Shown here: positions 1 to 8,073 of the stretch, one piece after another | How the letters are laid out: every line of letters starts with the position of its first letter | Position numbering within the stretch: position 1 is the first letter of the stretch | Assembly (NCBI GenBank): GCA_003245785.1 | Contig: QKCE01000279.1 | Coordinates: 1 to 36,481 of the forward strand | Direction: 5' to 3' | Length of the DNA stretch: 36,481 nt | Origin: Spirochaetales bacterium | Lineage (GTDB): Bacteria; Spirochaetota; Spirochaetia; Treponematales; Treponemataceae | Notes under the pieces: generated by a model | Told to the model about the DNA's origin: nothing | Databases searched by the model: none | The model's input: only the letters and a program-made list of their open reading frames with translations | Made by a program: the position numbers and the translations under genes

Positions 1-1
1 C

Positions 2-928
2 TCCCTGGAGCGCGTGACCCCCGCGAGCTCGGCCCCCTACTATCCCTCGTCGTTCTTCGCCGTCTGCGTGCGGGGAGACCTCGACGTCAACGAGGTGAAG
101 CTCGCCGCGACCCTCAAGGCCAGCGAGGTCGAGCTCGCCTCCGACCGGGACGTGGAGCGCATTACCGGCGCCCCCGTGGGCTTCGCCGGTCCCGTGGGCC
201 TCGCCACCGTGCCGATCGTCGCGGACCTTTCGGCCATGGCCATGCATGACTCCGTCACCGGGGCCCTCAAGCAGGACCTCCACTTCGAGCACGTGGAGCC
301 CGGCCGCGATTTCGCCCCCTGGCTCGTCGCCGACGTGCGCACCGTCAAGGCGGGCGACAGGTGCCCGAACTGCGGGGACGAGTTCTACGCGAAGAAGGGA
401 AACGAGCTCGGCCACATTTTCAAGCTCGGCTACAAGTATACCAAGAGCATGAACATGCTCTACCTCGACGAGAACGGCAAGCAGCAGTGCCCCACCATGG
501 GCTGCTACGGCATCGGGGTGGACCGCACCCTTGCCTCGATCATCGAGGAGCATAACGACGACGACGGCATCATTTGGCCCATGAGCGTGGCGCCCTTCCA
601 CGCGGTCGTGGTGCCTATCAAGTACGAAGGCGCGGTGAAGGAGGCGGCGGACTCGCTTTACGCCGAACTCGCCGCCGCCGGGGTCGAGGTCCTGCTCGAC
701 GACCGGGAAGAACGCCCCGGGGTCAAATTCAAGGACATGGACCTCATCGGCATCCCGGTCCGGATCGTCGTGGGCGACAAGAACCTCCCGAACGTGGAGC
801 TGAAGCTCCGCGCCGAGAAGGCCCCGACCCTGGTTCCCCTCGCCGAGGCGGGCAAGAAGGTCGCCGACCTAGTGAAGTCCGCGCTGGCGGGCCTGGACGA
901 GGTTCCGGAAACGGCGGGGCGCGCCTGA
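2..928 (+). CDS. proS: Prolyl-tRNA synthetase, C-terminal part (5' truncated by window edge)
   Basis: This is the C-terminal part of class II prolyl-tRNA synthetase, which charges tRNA-Pro in the cytoplasm. The reading frame is open to the window edge, so the ORF-track GTG at 14 is not the true start. The first visible 75 or so residues match the end of the bacterial-type editing insertion domain (GPVGL region). Class II motif 3 follows (GCYGIGVDRTLASIIEE), then the anticodon-binding domain beginning at IIWPMSVAPFHAVVVPI and containing DDREERPGVKFKDMDLIGIP. A Cys pair (CPNCGDEF) lies before motif 3. The insertion domain indicates the long bacterial form rather than the archaeal/eukaryal form. 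The gene's TGA overlaps the ATG of the next gene (TGATG), suggesting co-transcription. Confidence 0.96.
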   Translation, partial: SLERVTPASSAPYYPSSFFAVCVRGDLDVNEVKLAATLKASEVELASDRDVERITGAPVGFAGPVGLATVPIVADLSAMAMHDSVTGALKQDLHFEHVEPGRDFAPWLVADVRTVKAGDRCPNCGDEFYAKKGNELGHIFKLGYKYTKSMNMLYLDENGKQQCPTMGCYGIGVDRTLASIIEEHNDDDGIIWPMSVAPFHAVVVPIKYEGAVKEAADSLYAELAAAGVEVLLDDREERPGVKFKDMDLIGIPVRIVVGDKNLPNVELKLRAEKAPTLVPLAEAGKKVADLVKSALAGLDEVPETAGRA

Positions 929-2163
929 TGCGAGCCGCGGCATCCGCGCGGGGCCTTTCCCTCTTCGCGCTGATCCTGCTTTTACTTTGCGCGCCCGTCC
1001 CGGGGGCCTTCGCCGACGCTTCCGGCGGGGGCTCGGGCGACGTCGCCTTCGGCGGCGGCCCCCTGCCGGGCGAATGGGTCGCGTACCGGGACCTCACCTG
1101 GTCCTCGCCGACCTGGATCGGTTTCACGTATTACGGCGATTCCGCCTGGGGCGCCTTCCTGAAAACCCCGTCCTCGGGCTCGGACGTGCGGGTGCTTTTC
1201 CGCGCCGATTCCTCGGGCGGGAAACTGATCCTTACCGGGCAGAATATCGTCTCCGAAATTACCCGGGCCGACGTGGAAGCCGTGAATTACCTCATGGGCC
1301 TGTTGCCCGAGATTTGGGGCTGGTCCGTGCATGCCCGAAGCGCGCGGGACCTTCCCGGGACCGCGGCGGGTTCCTCCCCGGCGCCCGGGGCGGGTTCAGG
1401 TACCGTTAACGTGGACCGCGCCTGCGCTGCCTCGAAGGCCGGCTCCCGGTCTCCCCTCCTGCCCGCGGCGTATCCCGAGGCGAAGGACCTGCCCGATTTC
1501 GGCGGCGACGTGACCCTCCTCTGGGCCGACGAGATACCGGTTTTCGGGCTGTACTCGATCGCCAAGGCCGACTCCTCCCCGATCCTCGAAATGGTCCGTA
1601 CCGGACGCTCGGCGGCTGCGGGGGACGATTCCTTTTTCGGCTTTTCCCCTATCCCGGACTCCGCCGTAACGGCAGCTTCTTCCTCCCCGACGCCCGCGAG
1701 GGGGAACCCCTCGAAAACGGCGGGCGAAAGGGAAATTCGCACGGTGGACGGCATCTCCCTTTCCCTGGACGGCAACTGGACGATGTACGCGGATAATACC
1801 TTTTTCATGGGGAACGACGCGGTCCTGATCGTCGTAACCGCTGATACCCGGTCTATCGGGCTTCCCGACGGGCAATCCGCGGACGCGCTTCCCCTGTACC
1901 TTTACGGCTTGTTTACGCGGTCCGGCGCGAATGCCTGGGAAGTCCCCGGAAGCCGCGCGCTGACGGGATCTTCCGGCCGATTCCGCGTGGAGAACGTGGT
2001 GTATGACCGGGAAACCGGCCTTCTCAGCCGGAATATCAAGATATGCCTTCCCGTAAAGACCGGTTCGGGTACCGTTTCGGCGGTGCGAATCGCGAGCCTT
2101 TCGGTCAACGACGCCCTGTATCGGGCCTTTCCCTCCTATTTCGACGCGCTGATAGGCGAATAA
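928..2163 (+). CDS. Secreted protein of unknown function
   Basis: This 411-residue protein is not recognised. It starts at the ATG overlapping the proS stop; the longer ORF-track version (from 574) reads through proS in a wrong frame and is rejected. Residues 1-29 form a clear signal peptide: basic start, LSLFALILLLLCAPV core and AFA cleavage site. The mature part opens with a Gly/Ser-rich stretch. Next comes a segment rich in aromatic and beta-type residues (GEWVAYRDLTWSSPTWIGFTYYG), then a low-complexity Ser/Pro-rich linker and a second beta-rich half ending in FPSYFDALIGE. It is probably periplasmic or surface exposed. Translational coupling to proS says little about its role. No catalytic motif is visible. 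Confidence 0.8.
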   Translation: MRAAASARGLSLFALILLLLCAPVPGAFADASGGGSGDVAFGGGPLPGEWVAYRDLTWSSPTWIGFTYYGDSAWGAFLKTPSSGSDVRVLFRADSSGGKLILTGQNIVSEITRADVEAVNYLMGLLPEIWGWSVHARSARDLPGTAAGSSPAPGAGSGTVNVDRACAASKAGSRSPLLPAAYPEAKDLPDFGGDVTLLWADEIPVFGLYSIAKADSSPILEMVRTGRSAAAGDDSFFGFSPIPDSAVTAASSSPTPARGNPSKTAGEREIRTVDGISLSLDGNWTMYADNTFFMGNDAVLIVVTADTRSIGLPDGQSADALPLYLYGLFTRSGANAWEVPGSRALTGSSGRFRVENVVYDRETGLLSRNIKICLPVKTGSGTVSAVRIASLSVNDALYRAFPSYFDALIGE

Positions 2164-2226
2164 CTCCCCTCATTTCACGGGGCTCCGAATTAACCAAGTT
2201 GGGGCCCAAACTTAACCCGGGTTGGA

Positions 2227-2254
2227 TTGCGTCTTCCCGTCGGCCGCTTACAAT
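2227..2254 (+). promoter_or_regulatory. Candidate sigma70-type promoter for the DUF2007-like gene
   Basis: A -35-like TTGCGT is followed after 16 bases by a good -10 box, TACAAT. This sits about 65 bases upstream of the ATG at 2319, in the gap after the secreted-protein gene. The match is by eye only, and the -35 is weak. Confidence 0.4.
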
Positions 2255-2318
2255 AAGGGCGAGGATCGTCGAAAAGGACGCCGGATACGCGCGCCTTCGG
2301 CGGTTCGGGAGGTTTTTG

Positions 2319-2504
2319 ATGAAAGTATTGCGAGAATTCGACTCGAGCGAAGACGCGGGCCTGGTGGTCAGCATATTAAACTGGTATTGCATTCCCTTCG
2401 AGATCGGGATCCATGACCGTTTCGTCCAGGTATCCGTGCCCGAGTCGGATTACCCCGTAGCGGTTGAGATGCTCCCGGCCGAGCTTAACCTGGCGCGTTC
2501 TTGA
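2319..2504 (+). CDS. Small DUF2007-like protein
   Basis: This 61-residue protein starts at the ATG preceded by GGGAGG (cgggaggtttttg); the ORF-track start at 2043 overlaps the upstream gene and is rejected. The pattern fits the small DUF2007 (putative signal-transducing) family: a short strand with an acidic turn (LREFDSSEDAGLV), a helix, a GIP-like turn (WYCIPFEIG), then a strand ending VSVPESDYPVAVEMLPAE. In that family a single compact alpha/beta domain of about 65 residues is normal, so the protein looks complete. The family has no firmly known biochemical role. Its TGA directly abuts the TGA of the opposing gene (TGATCA), so there is no room for a terminator between the two. Family assignment is by pattern, not by search. 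Confidence 0.6.
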   Translation: MKVLREFDSSEDAGLVVSILNWYCIPFEIGIHDRFVQVSVPESDYPVAVEMLPAELNLARS

Positions 2505-3269
2505 TCAGTTTTCGGATTCGTCTTCGGAGGCTCCGGGAAACACCAACTCGCTTTTCGAGGCGAGAAGGAGGAATTCGTTCCGGTTTTCAACGCCAAGCTT
2601 TTTGTAGAGCACCAGCATGCGTTGCTTGATGGTGCTTTCGCTTATGTGGTAGGAATTCGCGATACTGTCGTATTTTTCGTTCGCGAGGACCCGTTTCAGG
2701 AAGTCCAAATCCCGATTTTTCATATCGAACGTGCCAAGGTCGATTACGGGTTTTTCCGCGGGTTCGGGCATGAGGGAAGTCAGGAAGGGATAAAACAGGA
2801 AAAGAAGCAGGGCGAAAATGATCGCGAGCACGCCGATATAGAGCAGGGAGTGGAGAAACTGGGCCGTGCTCGTCAGTATCTGGAATAAAAGCGCCCCAAG
2901 CAGGATGAGCACGAGGGCGAAGAGCTTGGTTCTCGCCTTCTCCCTGAAAAACTCTCCCCGGAAGAGAAAGGCGGTTCCCAGTACGTACAGAAGGAACCCG
3001 ATTATGTCCCCGCCCATGACGATGTTCAGGAGTCCGTTGAAAAAACAAAGCCCGGCGTAGACGAACAGCCGGGGCGGGAAAATAACCAGATAAAGGAACA
3101 CGATCGCGGTGAGCGAATTCGAGATCAGGGTAATCGTGCTGGTGACGTCAACTTCATGGGCAAAATCCGGGCTGCTTTGAATCACGATGTTCGCGATTAT
3201 GACGAGCAGCGTAAAAAACAGCCCGGTTGCCGGAATGATCTTCCAAAGATGTTCTTCCTTCAGGACCAT
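2505..3269 (-). CDS. Membrane-anchored LuxR-type transcriptional regulator
   Basis: This 254-residue protein has about five to six hydrophobic segments (roughly residues 11-31, 44-63, 69-103, 115-135, 141-163) followed by a soluble C-terminal domain. Residues 186-240 read as a LuxR/GerE helix-turn-helix: DFLKRVLANEKYDSIANSYHISESTIKQRMLVLYKKLGVENRNEFLLLA. The 'YDSIA...ISESTIKQR...LYKKLGV.NR.E' spacing is characteristic. This architecture implies a regulator that senses membrane or envelope state and binds DNA from the membrane; the signal is unknown. Its ATG overlaps the end of the upstream 181-aa gene by 10 bases, so the pair is an operon. Identity of the HTH is sound; target genes are not known, but the partner gene is the obvious first candidate. 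Confidence 0.85.
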   Translation of the reverse strand: MVLKEEHLWKIIPATGLFFTLLVIIANIVIQSSPDFAHEVDVTSTITLISNSLTAIVFLYLVIFPPRLFVYAGLCFFNGLLNIVMGGDIIGFLLYVLGTAFLFRGEFFREKARTKLFALVLILLGALLFQILTSTAQFLHSLLYIGVLAIIFALLLFLFYPFLTSLMPEPAEKPVIDLGTFDMKNRDLDFLKRVLANEKYDSIANSYHISESTIKQRMLVLYKKLGVENRNEFLLLASKSELVFPGASEDESEN

Positions 3270-3805
3270 GGTATGGTGGACACCTCCGACGTATCCGCGA
3301 TTTCCTCAATCGCGGGATCGAAGTTGTCCGCGATTATGCGGAGTAGTGTATTCTTTTTTTCCTGGAAGTTCCATACGCCGGAGTTGAGGGGATTGTATTT
3401 TCCGGTCGAAAGGTCGTCTTCCTCGTCCCTTCGGTAGTCGTGGAGCATGATGAGGGCGAGCACCGCCATGCCGTGGGCAAGCGTCCTCTTGTTGCCCCCA
3501 TGATGGTTCATGCCGAGCCTCAGCCGCGCGAAGACGTCCCAATCGTCGTCCGGCGAATGCAGGAAGGCTTCCTTGCCCCCCGTGGCCGCCAGGATGTATA
3601 CGGAGAGGTTCGCCAGGGCCGTTCGTTTCGGGTTTTCGCAACCCGCGACGAAAGGTAATTCGGCGATCAGTCTCGCGGTTTTGCTTTCCCGGAGCCTCGA
3701 CTCCGCCTCGCGCGAAAGTTTGAAGGTGCTGGAAATCGCATCGCAGATTTCTGACCACGCGCAGGAACTTGTCCGGCTTTTTGCTGTAGTACCGCTCTTT
3801 TCCAT
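3260..3805 (-). CDS. Uncharacterised 181-aa protein, partner of the membrane LuxR regulator
   Basis: This protein is not recognised. The start was chosen at the ATG preceded by AGGAAGGAGG with 7-base spacing; the ORF-track start 40 codons upstream lies in the leader. The product is 181 residues, soluble and without a signal peptide. It is mostly helical by eye, with a His/Gly cluster (GMNHHGGNKRTLAHGMAVLALIMLHDYRRDEEDD) in its middle third and Cys at GCENPKR. The tail ends IADTSEVSTIPWS and overlaps the regulator start. The cluster of His and Asp residues (NHHGG, LAHG, LHDYRRDEED) could bind metal, but this is only a guess. Base composition is somewhat less GC-rich than in neighbouring operons. 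Coupling to the regulator suggests a sensory or modulatory partner. Confidence 0.75.
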   Translation of the reverse strand: MEKSGTTAKSRTSSCAWSEICDAISSTFKLSREAESRLRESKTARLIAELPFVAGCENPKRTALANLSVYILAATGGKEAFLHSPDDDWDVFARLRLGMNHHGGNKRTLAHGMAVLALIMLHDYRRDEEDDLSTGKYNPLNSGVWNFQEKKNTLLRIIADNFDPAIEEIADTSEVSTIPWS

Positions 3806-3830
3806 TAGAGTGCCTCCTTCCTGGAATTTG

Positions 3831-3852
3831 AAGGATGTTTTTCCACATCCTT
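3831..3852 (-). promoter_or_regulatory. Stem-loop at the 5' end of the LuxR-operon leader
   Basis: A perfect 8-bp inverted repeat (AAGGATGT, 6-base loop, ACATCCTT) lies 26 bases upstream of the ATG at 3805, just before the Shine-Dalgarno. If the -10 box at 3861-3866 is used, it would sit within the first bases of the transcript. It may stabilise the 5' end or regulate translation. Confidence 0.5.
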
Positions 3853-3860
3853 TCGGTGTG

Positions 3861-3866
3861 ATTATA
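3861..3866 (-). promoter_or_regulatory. Candidate -10 box (TATAAT) for the LuxR operon
   Basis: The reverse complement reads a perfect TATAAT (CATATATAATCAC) about 55 bases upstream of the operon start. No convincing -35 is seen at 17 bases (CCCATA). Upstream of it lie two copies of AAGTTGTA (3912-3919 and 3934-3941), 22 bases apart, and the palindrome AACTTAAGTT (3929-3938). These could be regulator sites. Confidence 0.35.
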
Positions 3867-3997
3867 TATGAGAAATTGGATATTATGGGTACCGAGGACG
3901 CCCAAATGACCAAGTTGTACGCCAAAATAACTTAAGTTGTATTGCGATTGCGGTACCCCGCGTGTAACGTAAGAGCATCTAAAAATATCAAATCAAG

Positions 3998-4045
3998 AAG
4001 CCCGGGAACGCGGATACACTTACCCCCGCGTTCCCGGGCTTTTTG
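3998..4045 (+). terminator. Strong orphan rho-independent terminator
   Basis: A perfect 16-bp stem (AAGCCCGGGAACGCGG / CCGCGTTCCCGGGCTT) with a 12-base loop is followed by a T run, so it terminates on the plus strand. No plus-strand gene lies upstream of it; the nearest upstream genes run the other way. The 3806-4154 gap thus holds the minus operon's leader and promoter, the short AAGTTGTA repeats, this hairpin, and the leader of the glycosidase gene. It may end a small RNA or insulate the carbohydrate operon. Confidence 0.8.
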
Positions 4046-4154
4046 TCGTTAATGTCGTAGTACGCCGGTAGGGGATATGCCCGATATGTCCCGTGGGAAA
4101 GGGGTTCTATAGTAAAATAAAACATCGTACCATTTTTGTCGAAGGGAGTCGGGC

Positions 4155-6251
4155 ATGGATCGCTTGAGGGCTATCGACAGGCGCAGGGTTCTCTCCAGGC
4201 ATCTCGTCCGCCGAACCCGGGAGGAACTGAACGCCCCCCTTTCGGTGGGGAACGGAACCTTTTGCGTTACCGTCGATTCCACGGGGCTACAAACCTTCTA
4301 CGGCGAATTTGCCGCCGGAGATGGCTCATTTCCCCTCTGTACAATGGCCGAATGGGGATGGCATTCCTACCCCGACGCGCCGAAGGACGATTCCTCCCTT
4401 CGGCTGGAATCTTTCGACTCCGGCGGACGTACCGTCGGGTACCCGACGGACGATCGCGGGCAGGAAGCCCTGTTTCGCTCCCTTCGCCAGAACGCCCACA
4501 AATTCAGCCTCGCGAGGATCGGCTTCGCGTTTCCCCGGGACGGGACGTACCCCCATGAACCTTTCCTGCAAACCCTCGATATTCATTCAGGCGAGATAGA
4601 GTCCGCCTTCACCCTCCGGGGAGCGCCCGTGCGTGTACTGACCCTCGTGCATCCGGACGAGGATACCCTCTGCGTGCGCGCCGAATCGCCCCTGATACGG
4701 GCCGGTCCCTTGCGCGTCGAGCTCGAGTTCCCCTACGGAAGCCACAAAAAATCCGGCGCCGACTTTTCGGTTCCGGACCGTCACTCCACCGCGACCCGCA
4801 TGACGGAACGTGACCTGCTCCTGATCGAACGGCGCATGGATGGGACGCGGTACCGCGCTACCGTCCGGATGGGAGAAACGACCCGGGCCGCCTTCGACGC
4901 CGCGGGCGGAACGCCGCCGGGGGGCGAGCGGCCCCACTCGGTCCTCTTCTCTTCCGGGAGCGACTCCATCGAGATCTGCGTCCGCTTCGAACCCTCGGAC
5001 GGGAGTCCTTTCGCGGAATTCGCCCGGCCCCCGGCCGAGAGGAGCCCGTTACCGTCCTTCGGCCGGGCCAGGGAAGCCTGCGCCGCCTTCTGGTCGGGGT
5101 ACTGGGAACGGGGCGCGGCGCTGGACCTTTCCCCCTCCGCCGATTCCCGGGCCTTCGAGTTGGAGCGCCGGATAGTCCTTTCCCAATACCTCGCGGCGAT
5201 CAATTCGAGGGGCGTTCTTCCCCCCGCCGAAACAGGGCTCGCGTGCAACAGCTGGTACGGGAAATTCCACCTCGAAATGCATTTTTGGCACGTCGCGCAT
5301 TTCGCTCCCTGGGGGCGGCCGGAGGAACTTTTACGCAGCCTCGAATACTACCGGCGGATCTACGGCCGGGCGGGGGAACTCGCCCGCTCGCAGGGCTACA
5401 CCGGGGTCCGTTGGCCGAAAATGTGCGACCCCTCGGGACGCAATTCCCCGTCGACCATAGCGCCCCTCTTGCTTTGGCAGCAGCCCCACCCGATCGCCCT
5501 GGCGGAACTCGCCTGGCGGGCCACCGGCGACCGGGACCTGCTCGGCCGGTACCGGGACGCGGTGGTTTCAAGCGCCGAATTCATGGCGGGCTTCCTCCGT
5601 CCCGACGGGGACGGCCTTTCCCTGGGGCCGCCGGTCATCCCGGCGCAGGAGCGCCACGACCCCCGCGAGACCGCGAATCCCGCCTTCGAGACGGAATACT
5701 TCCGGTGGGGCCTCAACGCGGCGAACGAATGGCTCGCGCGGCTCGGCGAGCCCGCGGTCCCGGAATTCGCGGAGGCTGCCCTCCGCCTTGCCCGGCCCGC
5801 GACGGCAGGGGGCGCGTATCTCGCCCACGGGCGTTGCCCCGACACCTTCGAGCGGTTCGCCACGGACCATCCGTCCATGCTGATGGCCCTGGGCGTCCTT
5901 CCGGGCGAGGGCCTGGACCGGGGCGCCATGTCGCGGACCCTCGACCTCGTGCGGGAACGCTGGGACTTTACCTCGATGTGGGGATGGGACTTTCCGGCCA
6001 TGGCGATGACGGCCTGGAAGCTGGGACGTCGGGAGGACTCGATGGACCTTCTCCTCGCGGACTCGCCGAAAAACACGTTTCGCTCGAACGGCCACAACGC
6101 CCAGGTAGGGTCAGCGGACCTTCCTCTCTATCTGCCCGGGAACGGCGCCCTCCTTTTGGCGGTCGCCGCGATCGCGGGGGACTGCGCCTCGGGCGCGGAA
6201 GGGCCCCCGGGATTCTCGTTCCGGGGAGAGGGATTCAAACCGTATATATGA
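4155..6251 (+). CDS. Putative (alpha/alpha)6-barrel glycoside hydrolase (GH65/GH95-like)
   Basis: This 698-residue protein has no signal peptide, so it is cytoplasmic. The start ATG follows GAAGGGAG. The N-terminal third is beta-rich and opens with PLSVGNGTFCVTVDSTGLQTFYGEF and the motif MAEWGWHSYP, a pattern seen in uncharacterised six-hairpin glycosidases related to GH65. From about residue 340 a helical toroid begins. It contains ETGLACNSWYGKFHLEMHFWHVAHFAPWGR (about 357-386) and GYTGVRWPKMCDPSGRNSPSTIAPLLLWQQPHPI, rich in conserved aromatic and acidic residues suited to a sugar pocket. I cannot place the catalytic acid with certainty. It heads an operon with a GH43 enzyme and a sugar ABC importer, so it probably trims imported oligosaccharides. 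Its stop overlaps the next ATG (ATGA). The exact CAZy family is uncertain. Confidence 0.7.
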   Translation: MDRLRAIDRRRVLSRHLVRRTREELNAPLSVGNGTFCVTVDSTGLQTFYGEFAAGDGSFPLCTMAEWGWHSYPDAPKDDSSLRLESFDSGGRTVGYPTDDRGQEALFRSLRQNAHKFSLARIGFAFPRDGTYPHEPFLQTLDIHSGEIESAFTLRGAPVRVLTLVHPDEDTLCVRAESPLIRAGPLRVELEFPYGSHKKSGADFSVPDRHSTATRMTERDLLLIERRMDGTRYRATVRMGETTRAAFDAAGGTPPGGERPHSVLFSSGSDSIEICVRFEPSDGSPFAEFARPPAERSPLPSFGRAREACAAFWSGYWERGAALDLSPSADSRAFELERRIVLSQYLAAINSRGVLPPAETGLACNSWYGKFHLEMHFWHVAHFAPWGRPEELLRSLEYYRRIYGRAGELARSQGYTGVRWPKMCDPSGRNSPSTIAPLLLWQQPHPIALAELAWRATGDRDLLGRYRDAVVSSAEFMAGFLRPDGDGLSLGPPVIPAQERHDPRETANPAFETEYFRWGLNAANEWLARLGEPAVPEFAEAALRLARPATAGGAYLAHGRCPDTFERFATDHPSMLMALGVLPGEGLDRGAMSRTLDLVRERWDFTSMWGWDFPAMAMTAWKLGRREDSMDLLLADSPKNTFRSNGHNAQVGSADLPLYLPGNGALLLAVAAIAGDCASGAEGPPGFSFRGEGFKPYI

Positions 6252-7162
6252 AAACCGGGAGGCATTCCGTGCGCAGGGAAGACATCCAGATCAGGGACCC
6301 GTTCATCGTGCCGTCGGGCGGCAAGTATTACCTTTTCGGCTCGACGGATCCGGATATCTGGAAGGGCAGGGGAGTCGGCTTCGACGTATGGACGAGCGAC
6401 GGGGACTTGCGGGAATTCGAGGGCCCGAAGGCGGCCTTCAGGCCCCCGGCGGGCTTTTGGTCCGAGCGGAATTTCTGGGCCCCCGAGGTGCATGCCTACC
6501 GGGGCGCCTGGTACATGTTCGCGACCTTCCTGGTGACCGGCGCGAGGCGGGGAACCGCCGTCCTGCGATCCAGGGAATTGACCGGACCGTTCGAGCCTAC
6601 CGGGCCGGGGCCCGTGACTCCCCCCGATTGGGAATGCCTGGACGGCACCCTCTACCTTGACCGGGCGGGGAGGCCCTGGACGGTCTTTTGCCACGAGTGG
6701 ACCCAGGTCGGGGACGGGGAGATCCGCGCGATGCCCCTGTCCGATGACCTTTCAAAAGCCGCAGGGGACCCGGCATTGCTCTTTCGGGCGAGCGAGGCTC
6801 CCTGGACGGCTCCCCTGAAGGGCAGGGCCCCGGGCAGCTACGTGACCGACGGTCCCTTCCTCCACCGCCTCTCCGACGGGACTTTGCTCCTCCTCTGGTC
6901 GTCCTTCGACGCGGAGGGGGCTTATTGCCTGGGGGCCGCCCGCTCGGAGGGCGGCGAGTTGGCCGGTCCCTGGATACAGGAGGAGAAACCCATCGTCGCC
7001 GGGGGCGCCGGGCACGGCATGGTTTTCCGCTCCTACGCGGGGACCCTCTTTCTCGCGCTCCATTCCCCGAACCGCACCCCGGAGGAGCGCCTCGAATTGG
7101 TGGAGCTCGTCGAGCGCGGCGGTTCGCTTCGCGCCCGATACGCGCGGGAGGTCACGGCATGA
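6248..7162 (+). CDS. GH43-family glycoside hydrolase (five-bladed propeller)
   Basis: This 304-residue enzyme lacks a signal peptide and is therefore probably intracellular. The start ATG overlaps the preceding stop; the longer ORF-track version is a wrong-frame extension. Family GH43 enzymes hydrolyse alpha-L-arabinofuranosides and beta-xylosides by inversion. Visible hallmarks are IRDPFIV with the probable catalytic base Asp17, SERNFWAPEVH, WECLDGTLYLDRAGRPW with the probable pKa-setting Asp132, and VFCHEWTQVGDGEI with Glu150 as candidate acid. Later blades show VTDGPFLHRLSDGTLLLLWSSF and GHGMVFR. Length equals a single catalytic domain without a carbohydrate-binding module. Its stop overlaps the permease start. 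Precise substrate cannot be read from the sequence. Confidence 0.88.
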   Translation: MKTGRHSVRREDIQIRDPFIVPSGGKYYLFGSTDPDIWKGRGVGFDVWTSDGDLREFEGPKAAFRPPAGFWSERNFWAPEVHAYRGAWYMFATFLVTGARRGTAVLRSRELTGPFEPTGPGPVTPPDWECLDGTLYLDRAGRPWTVFCHEWTQVGDGEIRAMPLSDDLSKAAGDPALLFRASEAPWTAPLKGRAPGSYVTDGPFLHRLSDGTLLLLWSSFDAEGAYCLGAARSEGGELAGPWIQEEKPIVAGGAGHGMVFRSYAGTLFLALHSPNRTPEERLELVELVERGGSLRARYAREVTA

Positions 7163-8073
7163 CCCGACACGGAATCCGCGACGCCTTCACGTCCTACCTG
7201 TTTCTCCTCCCCTGGCTCATCGGGTTTTTCGCCCTCACGCTCTACCCCATGCTCTATTCCCTTTGGCTCTCCTTCACCCAGTTCAATATCCTCCAGCCGC
7301 CCAAATGGATCGGGCTCCGCAACTTCGCGGTCATGTTCGCGGGCGCCGCGGACTTTCCCCGGGACGAGCGGTTCCTCAATTCGCTTTGGGTGACCTTCCG
7401 GTTCGTGTTCCTTTCCGTGCCCCTCAAGCTCGCCTTCGCCCTCGCGGTGGCCCTCCTCATGAACCAGCGGCTGCGCCTCGTGCCCCTTTACCGGACGGTC
7501 TACTATATCCCGACCCTGCTCGGCGGCTCGGTGGCCATCGCGGTCCTGTGGCGCCAGCTCTTCGCCGCCGACGGCGTGGTGAACATGATTTTGCGCGGCC
7601 TGTTTAACGCGAATCCCCCGGCGTGGATTTCGAACCCGAAGTACGCGCTCTATACGCTCGTGCTCCTGGTGGTTTGGCAGTTCGGCTCGCCCATGATCAT
7701 CTTCCTCGCGGGCCTCAAGCAGATACCGAGGGAATACTACGAGGCGGCGAGCGTGGACGGGGCGGGACGGTTCCGGCAGTTCCTCACCATCACCCTCCCC
7801 GGGCTTTCGCCCATCGTGTTTTTCAACCTGGTCATGCAGATGATCAGCGCCTTCCAGTCCTTCACCCAGGCCTTCATCGTCTCGGGAGGGTCCGGCGGGC
7901 CCCTCGATTCCACCATGTTTTACAGCCTCTACCTCTACCTGAAAGGGTTCGCCTTTTCCGAAATGGGTTACGCCGCGGCGATGGCCTGGGTCCTTCTGCT
8001 TATCATCGCCGGCCTTACCCTCGCGACCTTCCGGGTTTCGGGTTCGCTGGTCAGTTACGGGAGCGGGGAATGA
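7159..8073 (+). CDS. Sugar ABC transporter permease (MalF/UgpA type)
   Basis: This 304-residue inner-membrane protein is the first of two permease subunits of a CUT1-type carbohydrate importer. It begins with the typical short cytoplasmic tail and first helix (SYLFLLPWLIGFFALTLYPMLYSLWLSFTQFNIL), followed by about five further membrane helices. The cytoplasmic EAA loop that docks the ATPase is clear: EYYEAASVDGAGRFRQFLTITLPGLSPIVFF. The start is the ATG overlapping the GH43 stop (ATGA), and its own stop overlaps the next permease start. Neighbouring glycosidases imply that it imports oligosaccharides, plausibly arabinose- or xylose-containing ones. No ATPase gene is present nearby. Confidence 0.95.
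   Translation: MTRHGIRDAFTSYLFLLPWLIGFFALTLYPMLYSLWLSFTQFNILQPPKWIGLRNFAVMFAGAADFPRDERFLNSLWVTFRFVFLSVPLKLAFALAVALLMNQRLRLVPLYRTVYYIPTLLGGSVAIAVLWRQLFAADGVVNMILRGLFNANPPAWISNPKYALYTLVLLVVWQFGSPMIIFLAGLKQIPREYYEAASVDGAGRFRQFLTITLPGLSPIVFFNLVMQMISAFQSFTQAFIVSGGSGGPLDSTMFYSLYLYLKGFAFSEMGYAAAMAWVLLLIIAGLTLATFRVSGSLVSYGSGE

Noticed and set aside
5243-6247. N-terminal 335 residues of the ORF-track entry 5243..7162
   Set aside because: This Arg/Pro/Gly-rich stretch is an out-of-frame reading of the first glycosidase; the GH43 domain begins at 6248.
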